A stretch of 33,073 nt of DNA from an uncultured Prevotellaceae bacterium (GCA_900316285.1 ONCG01000031.1:28361-61433); one strand, 5' to 3'; shown: positions 1 to 5,857, counted from the first letter of the stretch. Made by a program: numbers and translations. Notes: generated from the sequence alone by a model not told the origin.

Positions 1-210
1 ACGACATATGCCTAATTCAAATACTACAGCCATACCGCAGAAGTCGTCATCTTCAGTGATGGCATAAAAAGACATTTCCTGGCAGTGGTCTATCATCCAA
101 AGGAAACGTTCAGTGTTAGTTCTCTCCGCTTCGGGAAAAGCAGACTCGTAGAGTTCTGGAACTTGCGCTATCAGCGGGTCTTTGCTTGACTGTATTTTTA
201 TCAGTTTCAT
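1..210 (-). CDS. GNAT-family N-acetyltransferase (partial, 3' end outside window)
   Basis: Reading the minus strand from an ATG at 210-208 gives 70 open codons to the window edge. The protein begins MKLIKIQSSKDPLIAQVPEL and continues with ESAFPEAERT, then a stretch reading SFYAITEDDDFCGMAVVFEL. This is the usual start of small Bacteroidetes GNAT acetyltransferases: a beta strand, a helix with an (S/A)FPxxER motif, then strands beta2 to beta4. The acetyl-CoA-binding motif would lie beyond the edge, so the substrate cannot be guessed. A consensus promoter lies immediately upstream at 244-276, which supports this start. The gene is transcribed away from the accessory island at 350-5600 and is probably part of the resident chromosome. 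The family call rests on the N-terminal third only. Confidence 0.72.
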   Translation of the reverse strand, partial: MKLIKIQSSKDPLIAQVPELYESAFPEAERTNTERFLWMIDHCQEMSFYAITEDDDFCGMAVVFELGICR

Positions 211-243
211 GTTAAATTCCGATTTCTCTGTCTATTGATGCTG

Positions 244-276
244 CAAATATACAAAGAATAATCGGAAAATAACAAA
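244..276 (-). promoter_or_regulatory. Bacteroidota promoter for the GNAT gene
   Basis: On the minus strand a -33 TTTG (276-273) is followed after 21 bases by a -7 box TATATTTG (251-244), which fits TAnnTTTG. The start codon lies about 34 bases downstream. Confidence 0.65.
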
Positions 277-346
277 TTATTCGCAGGAAATAATTTCTGG
301 CAAGGAAAAGAAAAAGTTGTTTTTTCAATTTTTTCATCTGAAATGC

Positions 347-377
347 TTGCGGGAATTCATGGTTTTTTGTAATTTTG
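347..377 (+). promoter_or_regulatory. Bacteroidota promoter ahead of a terminated leader or small RNA
   Basis: TTG (347-349), a 20-base spacer, then TAATTTTG (370-377), a good TAnnTTTG box. Transcription should begin near 384. An intrinsic terminator lies only about 40-70 bases further on (422-453), before the first gene at 504. Confidence 0.65.
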
Positions 378-383
378 CAAACA

Positions 384-453
384 GAAAGGAGGTGTTGTTA
401 CAACCCACCACCTTCTACCTTGATTCGCCTTCAAGGAGGCGGGTCGTTTTTTT
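384..453 (+). ncRNA. Candidate short RNA or attenuated leader upstream of the 504-1244 gene
   Basis: The start is inferred from the promoter at 347-377 and the end from the terminator at 422-453, giving an RNA of about 70 bases. A 5' hairpin can form from GGTGTTG (391-397) with CAA (401-403) and CACC (406-409). The terminator stem is GATTCGCCT (422-430) with AGGCGGGTC (437-445). A competing pairing of CCTTG (418-422) with CAAGG (432-436) uses the terminator loop and would exclude the terminator. It could be a free small RNA or an attenuator controlling the downstream gene; the sequence alone does not decide. Confidence 0.4.
422..453 (+). terminator. Intrinsic terminator inside the 5' leader
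   Basis: A 9-bp stem (422-430 with 437-445, two G-T pairs) with a 6-base loop is followed by a run of seven T (447-453). It lies between the promoter and the first start codon, so it would stop most transcripts unless bypassed. Confidence 0.6.
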
Positions 454-503
454 GACTGGTAGCCTAACCATTTATTTCTAAAACTATATATTCATTATTT
501 TTT

Positions 504-1244
504 ATGACTGAGATGATATTAAATCAAGAGAAGGGCGAAGACCCTTTGCAAGTGACGAAGGCCTTCGTGGCGGAGTGGATGAACTGTCTGGGCAACGTCC
601 AGCAGATGATGGATGAGTATGAGCAGCTGAAGCAGCGTGTGGCAGCGCTGGAGAGCGAGAATGCTGCTCTGACGGAGACGCTTGAACAATGGAAGAACAA
701 CGATGAGTGGTCGAACCGTGTGACCTACGAGAACGTGGTGGAGCAGATTGCGTCGCTTGAGGACACCGCCCAGCGCGACAATGCCCGCAGATTGATTGAG
801 CCGCTGCTGAAGAGGGCTCAGGTGACGCAGCTGCGCAAGGACATCAAGCGCCGGGTGAAGGAGTTGAACGAGGACGGCGACGCGTTTAGCGACAAGGAGG
901 TGGCCCAGATGCTGGAGGCATGCGTTGGCAAGGGCCGTGTGATTGATGCCAAGTGGAAGTGGGTCGGTGTCTACTGGTATCTGCGCTGGACGTGCAACTA
1001 TCCGGTCGATGCCAAGGAGTTCTGTGCGAAGGTGAAGAGTCTCGACCTCGACATCCCCGGCGAGTATGAGTGCAGCTATGAGAGCATCAGGAAGATCTGC
1101 ACGCTGTCGTTCATGGACTACGACCCGCGGCACATGGAGTATGTGCGGGCCAGCAAAAACGACCAGAACATGTTTTCCCAATGCAGGGAAATAGCGTTGA
1201 AAATTGCAGCTGAACTGGGTAAGGCACGCCTCTCACAGGAGTGA
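504..1244 (+). CDS. Unrecognised protein with N-terminal coiled coil (island gene)
   Basis: A protein of 246 residues that I do not recognise. Residues about 25-70 form a likely coiled coil, with heptad-like leucines and many E, Q and K residues (QRVAALESENAALTETLEQW). A charged middle part (about 95-125) is followed by a C-terminal region rich in W, Y and C (KWKWVGVYWYLRW, about 150-165). No signal peptide or membrane segment is visible. Two start codons are possible (504 and 513); 504 is chosen because it is first and no Shine-Dalgarno sequence separates them. The gene has its own terminator (1276-1306) and lies behind a terminated leader (384-453), so it is probably regulated separately from the replication-like genes that follow. 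Being coding is likely from length and codon pattern; function is unknown. Confidence 0.7.
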   Translation: MTEMILNQEKGEDPLQVTKAFVAEWMNCLGNVQQMMDEYEQLKQRVAALESENAALTETLEQWKNNDEWSNRVTYENVVEQIASLEDTAQRDNARRLIEPLLKRAQVTQLRKDIKRRVKELNEDGDAFSDKEVAQMLEACVGKGRVIDAKWKWVGVYWYLRWTCNYPVDAKEFCAKVKSLDLDIPGEYECSYESIRKICTLSFMDYDPRHMEYVRASKNDQNMFSQCREIALKIAAELGKARLSQE

Positions 1245-1275
1245 GCTTCCCAATTCCTTCCCAAATCCTTCCCAA

Positions 1276-1306
1276 AACGTTCCAGGCCATCTGGGACGTT
1301 TTTTTT
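1276..1306 (+). terminator. Intrinsic terminator after the 504-1244 gene
   Basis: AACGTTCCAG (1276-1285) pairs with CTGGGACGTT (1291-1300) around a 5-base loop with one G-T pair, followed by a T run. It starts about 32 bases after the stop codon. Confidence 0.85.
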
Positions 1307-1311
1307 ATGTC

Positions 1312-1319
1312 TATCTTTG
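1312..1319 (+). promoter_or_regulatory. -7 promoter box upstream of the 1442-1831 gene
   Basis: TATCTTTG fits the Bacteroidota -7 consensus and directly follows the terminator of the previous gene. No good -33 TTTG is visible at the usual distance. It implies a leader of roughly 115 bases. Confidence 0.5.
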
Positions 1320-1441
1320 CAACAGAATTCGATACCCACGGCGCTAACCGAGCACGGGTCGCGGGGACGGACAGGATGAAATTGCCGCTATGTCAGAAGT
1401 CCGTTGTGCGAGCGGGTATTACTTTAATACCTTTAATAAAA

Positions 1442-1831
1442 ATGGCAAACAAAACAAACGCCAGCCATGAGGGTTGGAACCGCAACACGGAACTGGGCTG
1501 CGACGTGAAGACCATTCTGCGCAGCGACCGCAAGATGAAAGTTGGAAAGACCTACAGGGGCGTGCTGACCCGCGACTACGACCGCGTGGTCGACGACATC
1601 CTCTACCTCGATGCTCACTACACGTTCGTCGAGACGCTGCCTTCTACCAATGGCAAGCGAAACCCGCGCCTCTTTGAGGGCCGCTACATCACGATTACCC
1701 GCCGCGAAGACGGCTCGCTGAACCTGAACTTCAAGAGCCTGAAGATGGAGGCCGGCTTCTCGGTCGACGGCTACGCCCTCGGAGTATGCAACGAACTGCG
1801 CCAGGCGCTCGGAGGCCTCGTAGAAGATTAA
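1442..1831 (+). CDS. Unrecognised small basic protein (island gene)
   Basis: A protein of 129 residues starting MANKTNASHEGWNRNTELG. The reading frame is open further upstream, but 1442 is preferred because the earlier part looks non-coding and an A-rich stretch precedes this ATG. It is rich in K, R and D, with no signal peptide and no membrane segment. It ends in a conserved-looking tail, NELRQALGGLVED. That tail matters because an almost identical end (GELRQALGGLVEE) survives on the minus strand at 23309-23350, again next to a copy of the inverted-repeat element and a DUF3987-like gene. The gene therefore belongs to the same module as the DUF3987 and primase genes. A DNA-binding or regulatory role would suit its position and charge, but I see no known motif. 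Confidence 0.7.
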   Translation: MANKTNASHEGWNRNTELGCDVKTILRSDRKMKVGKTYRGVLTRDYDRVVDDILYLDAHYTFVETLPSTNGKRNPRLFEGRYITITRREDGSLNLNFKSLKMEAGFSVDGYALGVCNELRQALGGLVED

Positions 1832-1856
1832 GTGAGTATTAACCGAAAGGTCTAGT

Positions 1857-2007
1857 CAATTCCAATTCCAATAATTCCAATTAAAAAATGAGAGGTCATT
1901 CCTGTTTCTAAAGGCTATATAACTTATTGATATATAGATAGTTATATATAATAAGGGGAGTTGGAATACCCTCAAAATAAAAACTGGAATAACTGGAATT
2001 GGAATTG
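1857..2007 (+). repeat. Large inverted-repeat element with AT-rich core (copy 1)
   Basis: The left arm (1857-1882) contains three TTCCA units. The right arm (1982-2007) is its reverse complement with 23 of 26 positions matching. Between the arms are 99 bases containing a second perfect inverted repeat, TATATAAC (1916-1923) with GTTATATA (1941-1948), around an almost pure A/T stretch. The element ends 37 bases before the start of the DUF3987-like gene. A second copy occurs at 23133-23279 with the same 99-base loop. Repeated short units around an AT-rich core resemble iteron-type origins or an operator array; a large RNA stem-loop is another option. Confidence 0.8.
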
Positions 2008-2044
2008 CAGGCCAACATTCATTCATCTAATAAATTGATTTACA

Positions 2045-3358
2045 ATGAAATACAACATTTTGAAAACCACCTCCCCTAAGATGCCAAACCTTGGCAGAGG
2101 GACAGAATGCCTGAAAATCCTACTCTCGCAGGCCTCAAAAGACATGTATGAACCGCTGGTTCCGATGTTTTTCCCTATACTTGGTGCTCACATGAGCGGA
2201 GCAGAATTTCAGTATCCTGACCTCACATGGAAGGAACCATGCGGAATGATGGCACACCTGGTGGCAGAAAGTGGGGGTAACAAGGGACAATTGTCCTATT
2301 TGGTAGAGGCTCTTTGTCGTGATTTCCACCAGCACGACGATGCCGAACTCAAGAAATTGGTGGAATGGCAGAAGATTATCAAGTCCAGAGGGGCCAACAA
2401 GGAGAAGCCCGTCCGTCCTACCGTTGCTTTCTGGTTCCCACCGTCTGACACAACCAATCCGGCCTTTATCCAGAACGCTATGGCTCTGGAGATATTGGGC
2501 TGCAGGACACAATACTTCAACCTGCCGGAGGTGGAGATGGCCGACAAGCTGTGCGGTAGCCACAAACAGGTTTCACAGATGTTCCGCAACATCTATGACA
2601 AGGCTCGCTCGGGTGCCCTCCGTGCAACAGCTGACGGCGTGACGGGCAACCCTGTTCTCAGAGCCTGCCTCACCATCTCGTCAACGCCGATTGCCGCCCG
2701 AACGTTCTATAGTCGCGAACTCTTTAATGGCACTTTCGGGCGCATGGTGTTCTCCTATAAGCCACGTACCAGCCGCGATGGGCGCATACCACGACTGGGC
2801 AAGTTCAGCGATGAGTTTCACCAAAAGCTGGACAAATATCTGGTGCGGCTTGACGCCTGCAAGGGGCGATTCGTCATCCATCCGTTGAACAGGCTTGTGG
2901 ACAAGTTGGCTCTGGACATGGCCACAGTGGCCGACTTGGCAGACGACGATGTGCTGTGGGACGTTTCGAAGCGTGCACTGGTGAGCGCGTGGAAGGCTGG
3001 CTGTATCCTCTGGGTACTCAATAATCAGACGTGGTCGAAGCCGATAGGCGAGATCGTGGAATGGCTGGTCTATCACGACATCTGGAGTAAGATGCAGCTC
3101 TTCTCTGACTTGCTGAATGGTAAGGATGCCGACCAAGTGAGCGAGGCTCAGCGCCGTGGCCCGAAGAACATGCTCGACAGTCTGCCCAATAGCTTCAACG
3201 AGGCTCAGCTGGCAGCGCTTCGCTCGCAGCTCGGCAAGACTCCTGAGGGCGCCAAAGGGCAACTGAACAAGTGGGTGTTCCGCAAGTTCATCACCTACTC
3301 GGCCGAGACAGGACTGTATACCAAGACGGATGAGTACCTGAAAAGAGTTGATAGTTGA
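2045..3358 (+). CDS. DUF3987-like protein, probable helicase or replication protein
   Basis: A protein of 437 residues resembling the DUF3987 proteins that accompany primase-like genes in Bacteroidetes mobile and accessory islands. It begins MKYNILKTTSPKMPNLGRGT and has no signal peptide or membrane segment. Visible segments include FQYPDLTWKEPCGMMAHL, KPVRPTVAFWFPPSDTTNPA and a central part typical of the family (TADGVTGNPVLRACLTISST). I see no clear Walker A motif, so an ATPase activity is not shown. It follows the inverted-repeat element by 37 bases and is followed by a MITE-like palindrome and the primase-like gene, so the two proteins probably act together. The last codons lie in a 13-base direct repeat, GAGTACCTGAAAA, suggesting that the 3' end was altered by a nearby insertion. 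A shortened homologue lies at 22706-23092. The family assignment is from memory of the family's look and context. Confidence 0.65.
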   Translation: MKYNILKTTSPKMPNLGRGTECLKILLSQASKDMYEPLVPMFFPILGAHMSGAEFQYPDLTWKEPCGMMAHLVAESGGNKGQLSYLVEALCRDFHQHDDAELKKLVEWQKIIKSRGANKEKPVRPTVAFWFPPSDTTNPAFIQNAMALEILGCRTQYFNLPEVEMADKLCGSHKQVSQMFRNIYDKARSGALRATADGVTGNPVLRACLTISSTPIAARTFYSRELFNGTFGRMVFSYKPRTSRDGRIPRLGKFSDEFHQKLDKYLVRLDACKGRFVIHPLNRLVDKLALDMATVADLADDDVLWDVSKRALVSAWKAGCILWVLNNQTWSKPIGEIVEWLVYHDIWSKMQLFSDLLNGKDADQVSEAQRRGPKNMLDSLPNSFNEAQLAALRSQLGKTPEGAKGQLNKWVFRKFITYSAETGLYTKTDEYLKRVDS

Positions 3359-3371
3359 GAGTACCTGAAAA

Positions 3372-3481
3372 TGTAGGGACGCGGCGTGCCGCGTTTTTGG
3401 AGCCAGCTAGGCAAACCATCCTTTCTGCACGATGCGATGTTGCATTTCCTCTCCAGTTACGCGACACGTCGCGTCCCTACA
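3372..3481 (+). mobile_element. MITE/REP-like palindromic element between DUF3987 and primase genes
   Basis: A 110-bp element whose 23-bp ends are inverted copies with two mismatches (3372-3394 and 3459-3481). The ends begin TGTAGGGACGCG and finish with CGCGTCCCTACA, and each arm is itself a small hairpin. No obvious target-site duplication is visible. A related, shorter element with the same TGTAGGGA ends lies at 4636-4710, on the other side of the primase-like gene. No transposase is present in the window, so movement would need an outside RAYT or other transposase. Confidence 0.7.
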
Positions 3482-3500
3482 TTTATTAATTGGAAACAAA

Positions 3501-4508
3501 ATGGAAAAGTACGAACGTTTTAATGAAGCCGAGAGCAGAGCACGAATGAATTGGGGCTCTGCCGAGGCGAATAAAAGGTGGGATAAAATCCAACTTCAAA
3601 GGCTCCGCGACCTTCCCATTGAGGGGGTCGCAGAGCGACTTGGATTGCATGTGGTCAGGCACAAATGTCTCTGCCCGTTCCACGACGACCATCATGCCTC
3701 GCTGTCGTTCTCTGTGCGCAGGAACACGTTCCGTTGCTTCGTATGCGATGCCCACGGGGGCACCATCGACCTTGCGATGCGTCTCCTCCCCTCACGGGGA
3801 GGCAGGGAGGGGTCTTTCCTTGATGCCTGCCGCTGGCTCGCCGACGAACATAATGTCATCCTCACGGAGTATAAGCCAAAGGAGACGAAGCCGCCAAAGC
3901 CATTCGACGCCCAGCGCTACGAGCGGTTCTTCCTTCGTCCCTGGCTCTCGCCCGAGGCCCGCCGGTTTCTCTACGACGAGCGGCAGCTGGATGAGCGAGT
4001 GGTGCGCTGGTGCCGCCTGACCTCTTGGCGCGACCGCGAGGGCACAAACTGGCTACAGATACCTTACTACGACCGCGAAGGCAAGCTGATAGGTGTTCAG
4101 AACCGAAATCTTGAAAAGAACGGCCTTCCCCGTTTCCGCTTCCCCTACGGCAGCCGATGCTCTATCTACAACCTGCCCGTGCTGAATCTTCTTCGTCCTG
4201 GCGAATCGCTGTGGATCACCGAGGGCTGCTCAGACTGCTGGGCGATGCTCTCTTCCGGTCACAAGGCCATCGCCATCCCCTCGGCAACCCTGCTGAAACC
4301 TTCCGACGTTGAAATCCTCTCAACGCTAAACTCTACACTCTCAACTGAATATCACATGTATCCCGACCGCGACGAGCCCGGCGAGCGCCTCTTCCTGCAG
4401 TTGCAGCAGCTCCTGCCCAATCTGCAACACCACCAGCTGCCACCCGACTGCAAGGACTTCAGCGACTATTATGCCGCGCTGATGCGCGAAATGAAAAATG
4501 AAAAATGA
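3501..4508 (+). CDS. CHC2 zinc-finger / Toprim primase-like protein
   Basis: A protein of 335 residues similar to DnaG-type primases of mobile elements. The N-terminal zinc finger has the CHC2 pattern: CPFHDDHHASLSF followed by FRCFVCDAHGGTIDL. A Toprim-like part follows, with LWITEGCSDCWAML and, near the C-terminus, YPDRDEPGE, whose acidic residues would bind metal. Start 3501 is chosen because the frame upstream runs into the palindromic element at 3372-3481. Residues 95-104 (LLPSRGGREG) are encoded by a REP-like hairpin inserted in frame, and residues around LSTLNSTLST come from a low-complexity repeat, so the gene has absorbed repeats. It probably primes replication of the element together with the DUF3987-like protein. 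It lacks the helicase-interacting C-terminal domain of chromosomal DnaG. Confidence 0.82.
   Translation: MEKYERFNEAESRARMNWGSAEANKRWDKIQLQRLRDLPIEGVAERLGLHVVRHKCLCPFHDDHHASLSFSVRRNTFRCFVCDAHGGTIDLAMRLLPSRGGREGSFLDACRWLADEHNVILTEYKPKETKPPKPFDAQRYERFFLRPWLSPEARRFLYDERQLDERVVRWCRLTSWRDREGTNWLQIPYYDREGKLIGVQNRNLEKNGLPRFRFPYGSRCSIYNLPVLNLLRPGESLWITEGCSDCWAMLSSGHKAIAIPSATLLKPSDVEILSTLNSTLSTEYHMYPDRDEPGERLFLQLQQLLPNLQHHQLPPDCKDFSDYYAALMREMKNEK
3784..3813 (+). repeat. REP-like hairpin inserted in frame within the primase gene
   Basis: CCTCCCC (3786-3792), a TCAC loop and GGGGAGG (3797-3803) are followed by a G-rich tail, CAGGGAGGGG. The same hairpin-plus-G-tail design is seen at 4559-4585 (opposite orientation) and 5075-5107. 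Here it supplies ten codons of the primase-like gene. Confidence 0.6.
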
Positions 4509-4543
4509 AAAGTGAAAAGTGCCGTTGGGAGTACGTTTCCAGC

Positions 4544-4604
4544 CGTAGGGGCAGACTACCTCCCCCAGCCCCTCCGAGAGGAGGGTAGCAATACGGTCTG
4601 CCCG
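4544..4604 (+). repeat. Nested REP-like palindromes downstream of the primase gene
   Basis: The outer arms GGGCAGAC (4549-4556) and GTCTGCCC (4596-4603) enclose an inner hairpin, CCCTCC (4570-4575) with GGAGGG (4580-4585). The inner part is the same REP-like type as in the primase gene, in the opposite orientation. The layout suggests one repeat inserted into another. The stretch 4509-4543 before it is low-complexity GTGAAAA-type sequence. Confidence 0.6.
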
Positions 4605-4635
4605 AACAATAGCGAAACCGGCAACCACACTCGTT

Positions 4636-4710
4636 TGTAGGGACGGGGTTTAATCCCCGTCCGCAGGGAACATTGCTGCTTGCTGATGGGCAATAAAGCC
4701 CATCCCTACA
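4636..4710 (+). mobile_element. Short MITE/REP doublet with TGTAGGGA ends
   Basis: A 75-bp element starting TGTAGGGACGGGG and ending GCCCATCCCTACA. Each arm is a hairpin (GGACGGGG with CCCCGTCC; GATGGGC with GCCCATC), and the two arms are inverted relatives. It belongs to the same family as 3372-3481, so the primase-like gene is bracketed by two related elements. Confidence 0.65.
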
Positions 4711-4839
4711 TGTGGAGGCGTCCTCTGTAAGTTACAGAGGCGTGCTCCGTAGGTTACAGAGGCATGCTCTGTAAGTTACAAAGGCATGCTCCGTATGTTA
4801 CAGAGACGTGCTCCGTATGACACGGAAACGTGCTCTAAA
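4711..4839 (+). repeat. Array of 19-bp palindromes at 22-bp period (array 1)
   Basis: Six units start at 4711, 4733, 4755, 4777, 4799 and 4821. A typical unit is TACAGAGGCATGCTCTGTA, a near-perfect palindrome, separated from the next by 3 bases. The first and last units are degenerate. A second array with the same unit and period lies at 22560-22689. Spacers of 3 bases exclude CRISPR. The function is unknown; protein binding sites or a palindromic tandem repeat of a mobile element are possible. Confidence 0.85.
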
Positions 4840-4877
4840 AATATTAAAGAAAAACTTTAAAAAAAGTGCGTAAATAT

Positions 4878-4908
4878 TTGCATATCTGAGAATTATTTCG
4901 TAACTTTG
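4878..4908 (+). promoter_or_regulatory. Bacteroidota promoter for the HU-family gene
   Basis: TTG (4878-4880), a 20-base spacer, then TAACTTTG (4901-4908). Transcription should begin near 4915, leaving a leader of about 200 bases before the HU start codon. Confidence 0.75.
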
Positions 4909-4914
4909 CAATAG

Positions 4915-5118
4915 ATTCTTACGAATGTGTAAGGCTGCTGCGCAGCGTGTAAGGTATAAGGCCTTCGGCGTGTAAGCCGAGAACAAAATATGCAAGTCAT
5001 GACTCTCGCCCCAGGGCATGGCTTCCCAACGAGAAGGGGCTAAAACTATTTTAACCACAGCCCGAGCCCTGTTACGGCTTCCCCCCATTCGGGGGGATTA
5101 GAAGGGGGCAGAAAAATT
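4915..5118 (+). promoter_or_regulatory. Long structured leader of the HU-family gene
   Basis: The leader is about 204 bases. Visible hairpins are GCTGC with GCAGC (near 4935), TCGGC with GCCGA (near 4965-4980), GCCCC with GGGGC (5009-5040) and CCCCCC (5081-5086) with GGGGGG (5091-5096) just before the start codon. The unit GTGTAAG occurs three times between 4928 and 4978. The length and folding suggest control at the RNA level, perhaps autoregulation by HU. I do not recognise a riboswitch class. Confidence 0.4.
5075..5107 (+). repeat. REP-like hairpin with G-rich tail in the HU leader
   Basis: CCCCCC, an ATTC loop and GGGGGG are followed by ATTAGAAGGGGG. This is the same design as the hairpin inside the primase gene (3784-3813). 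Confidence 0.5.
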
Positions 5119-5565
5119 ATGGCAATCAAGTATCGTCTTTATCAGGACAACCGCGCGGAGTCGAAGAACCGCGGCAAGTGGTACGCCCGTGCCATCTACC
5201 CGAAGACCCCAAAGAGCACCAAGGACCTCGCCCAGATGATTCAGGACAACGTCTCGGTGAAGCGTGCCGACGTCATCGCCGTGCTCGACGAGCTGGTGAA
5301 CGTGATGAAGCTCTGGCTGCAGGAGTCCTATCGTGTGAGCCTCGACGGCTTCGGTTCGTTCAAGATCGGCCTCGCCACCAAGCCTGCCGACACGGCAAAG
5401 GACTTCTCGGCCGCCAAGCACGTGGTGGGTTCGCGCGTGAACTTCCAGCCCGAGACGCATTGGACTGCTGCCGACGGTGGTCGCCGCCGCAGGGTGTTCC
5501 TCGAGGGTCTCACCGTGGAGGAAACGCCTGTGAACGATGTCGACAAGGACTCATCCGAAGGATGA
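5119..5565 (+). CDS. HU-family DNA-binding protein (Bacteroidetes HU-HIG type)
   Basis: A protein of 148 residues. It starts MAIKYRLYQDNRAESKNRGK and contains the HU fold: helices with DLAQMIQDNVSVKRADVIAVLDEL cut by typical spacing (about residues 36-60), then VSLDGFGSFKIGL (about 74-86), the usual GxGxF-like strand of HU. It is longer than E. coli HU (90 residues), as usual for the Bacteroidetes variants found in accessory islands and near surface-polysaccharide loci. It probably bends and packages DNA and could help the primase and DUF3987 proteins at the inverted-repeat element. Its own promoter (4878-4908) and long leader point to separate regulation. The C-terminal tail is acidic (NDVDKDSSEG). 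Confidence 0.88.
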   Translation: MAIKYRLYQDNRAESKNRGKWYARAIYPKTPKSTKDLAQMIQDNVSVKRADVIAVLDELVNVMKLWLQESYRVSLDGFGSFKIGLATKPADTAKDFSAAKHVVGSRVNFQPETHWTAADGGRRRRVFLEGLTVEETPVNDVDKDSSEG

Positions 5566-5618
5566 GAGTGAAAAGTGAACAGTGAAAAGTGAAAAGTGGA
5601 CAATTGTACTAGTAATTT

Positions 5619-5723
5619 GAAACTAGAAACTTGAAACTAGAAACTAGAAACTAGAAACTTGAAACTAGAAACTTGAAACTAGAAACTTGAAACTAGAAAC
5701 TTGAAACTAGAAACTAGAATCTT
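5619..5723 (+). repeat. Tandem 7-bp repeat GAAACTW, 14 copies
   Basis: Fourteen perfect units of GAAACTA or GAAACTT run from 5619 to 5716, followed by one degenerate unit, GAATCTT. The preceding stretch (about 5566-5600) is another low-complexity run built from GTGAAAA. The repeat is non-coding, between the HU gene and the glycosyltransferase operon. The copy number may vary between strains by slipped-strand mispairing. Confidence 0.9.
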
Positions 5724-5756
5724 TCGCCTCCCCGCAAGGTTGAAACTCTCAGAAGA

Positions 5757-5786
5757 CGCGCTCCCAGCAATGGGGGTGCGTTTTTT
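5757..5786 (+). terminator. Intrinsic terminator after the island
   Basis: A 9-bp stem (5757-5765 with 5772-5780, two G-T pairs) has a 6-base loop and is followed by six T. It insulates the glycosyltransferase operon from the HU gene. Confidence 0.8.
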
Positions 5787-5821
5787 ATGCTTTTATGCGC
5801 AAACATCATGAACTTCTCGGT

Positions 5822-5857
5822 CTTCTTTAACTTCTTTAACTTTTTTACCTTCTTTAA
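5822..5857 (+). repeat. Tandem 9-bp repeat CTTCTTTAA at the glycosyltransferase promoter
   Basis: Four adjacent units of 9 bases (the third is the variant CTTTTTTAC). They cover the place where a -33 box would be expected for the -7 box at 5874-5881, so changes in copy number would change promoter spacing. Confidence 0.7.

Noticed and set aside
4711-4839. Possible CRISPR array
   Set aside because: The units are palindromic and regular, but spacers are only 3 bases and no cas genes are near.
4927-4977. Possible 16-residue leader peptide in the HU leader
   Set aside because: An ATG-to-stop frame exists (MCKAAAQRVRYKAFGV), but it lies in a hairpin-rich region with no further support.
5619-5723. 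Possible CRISPR or iteron array
   Set aside because: A plain 7-base tandem repeat with no spacers, followed by a terminator; better described as a simple repeat.
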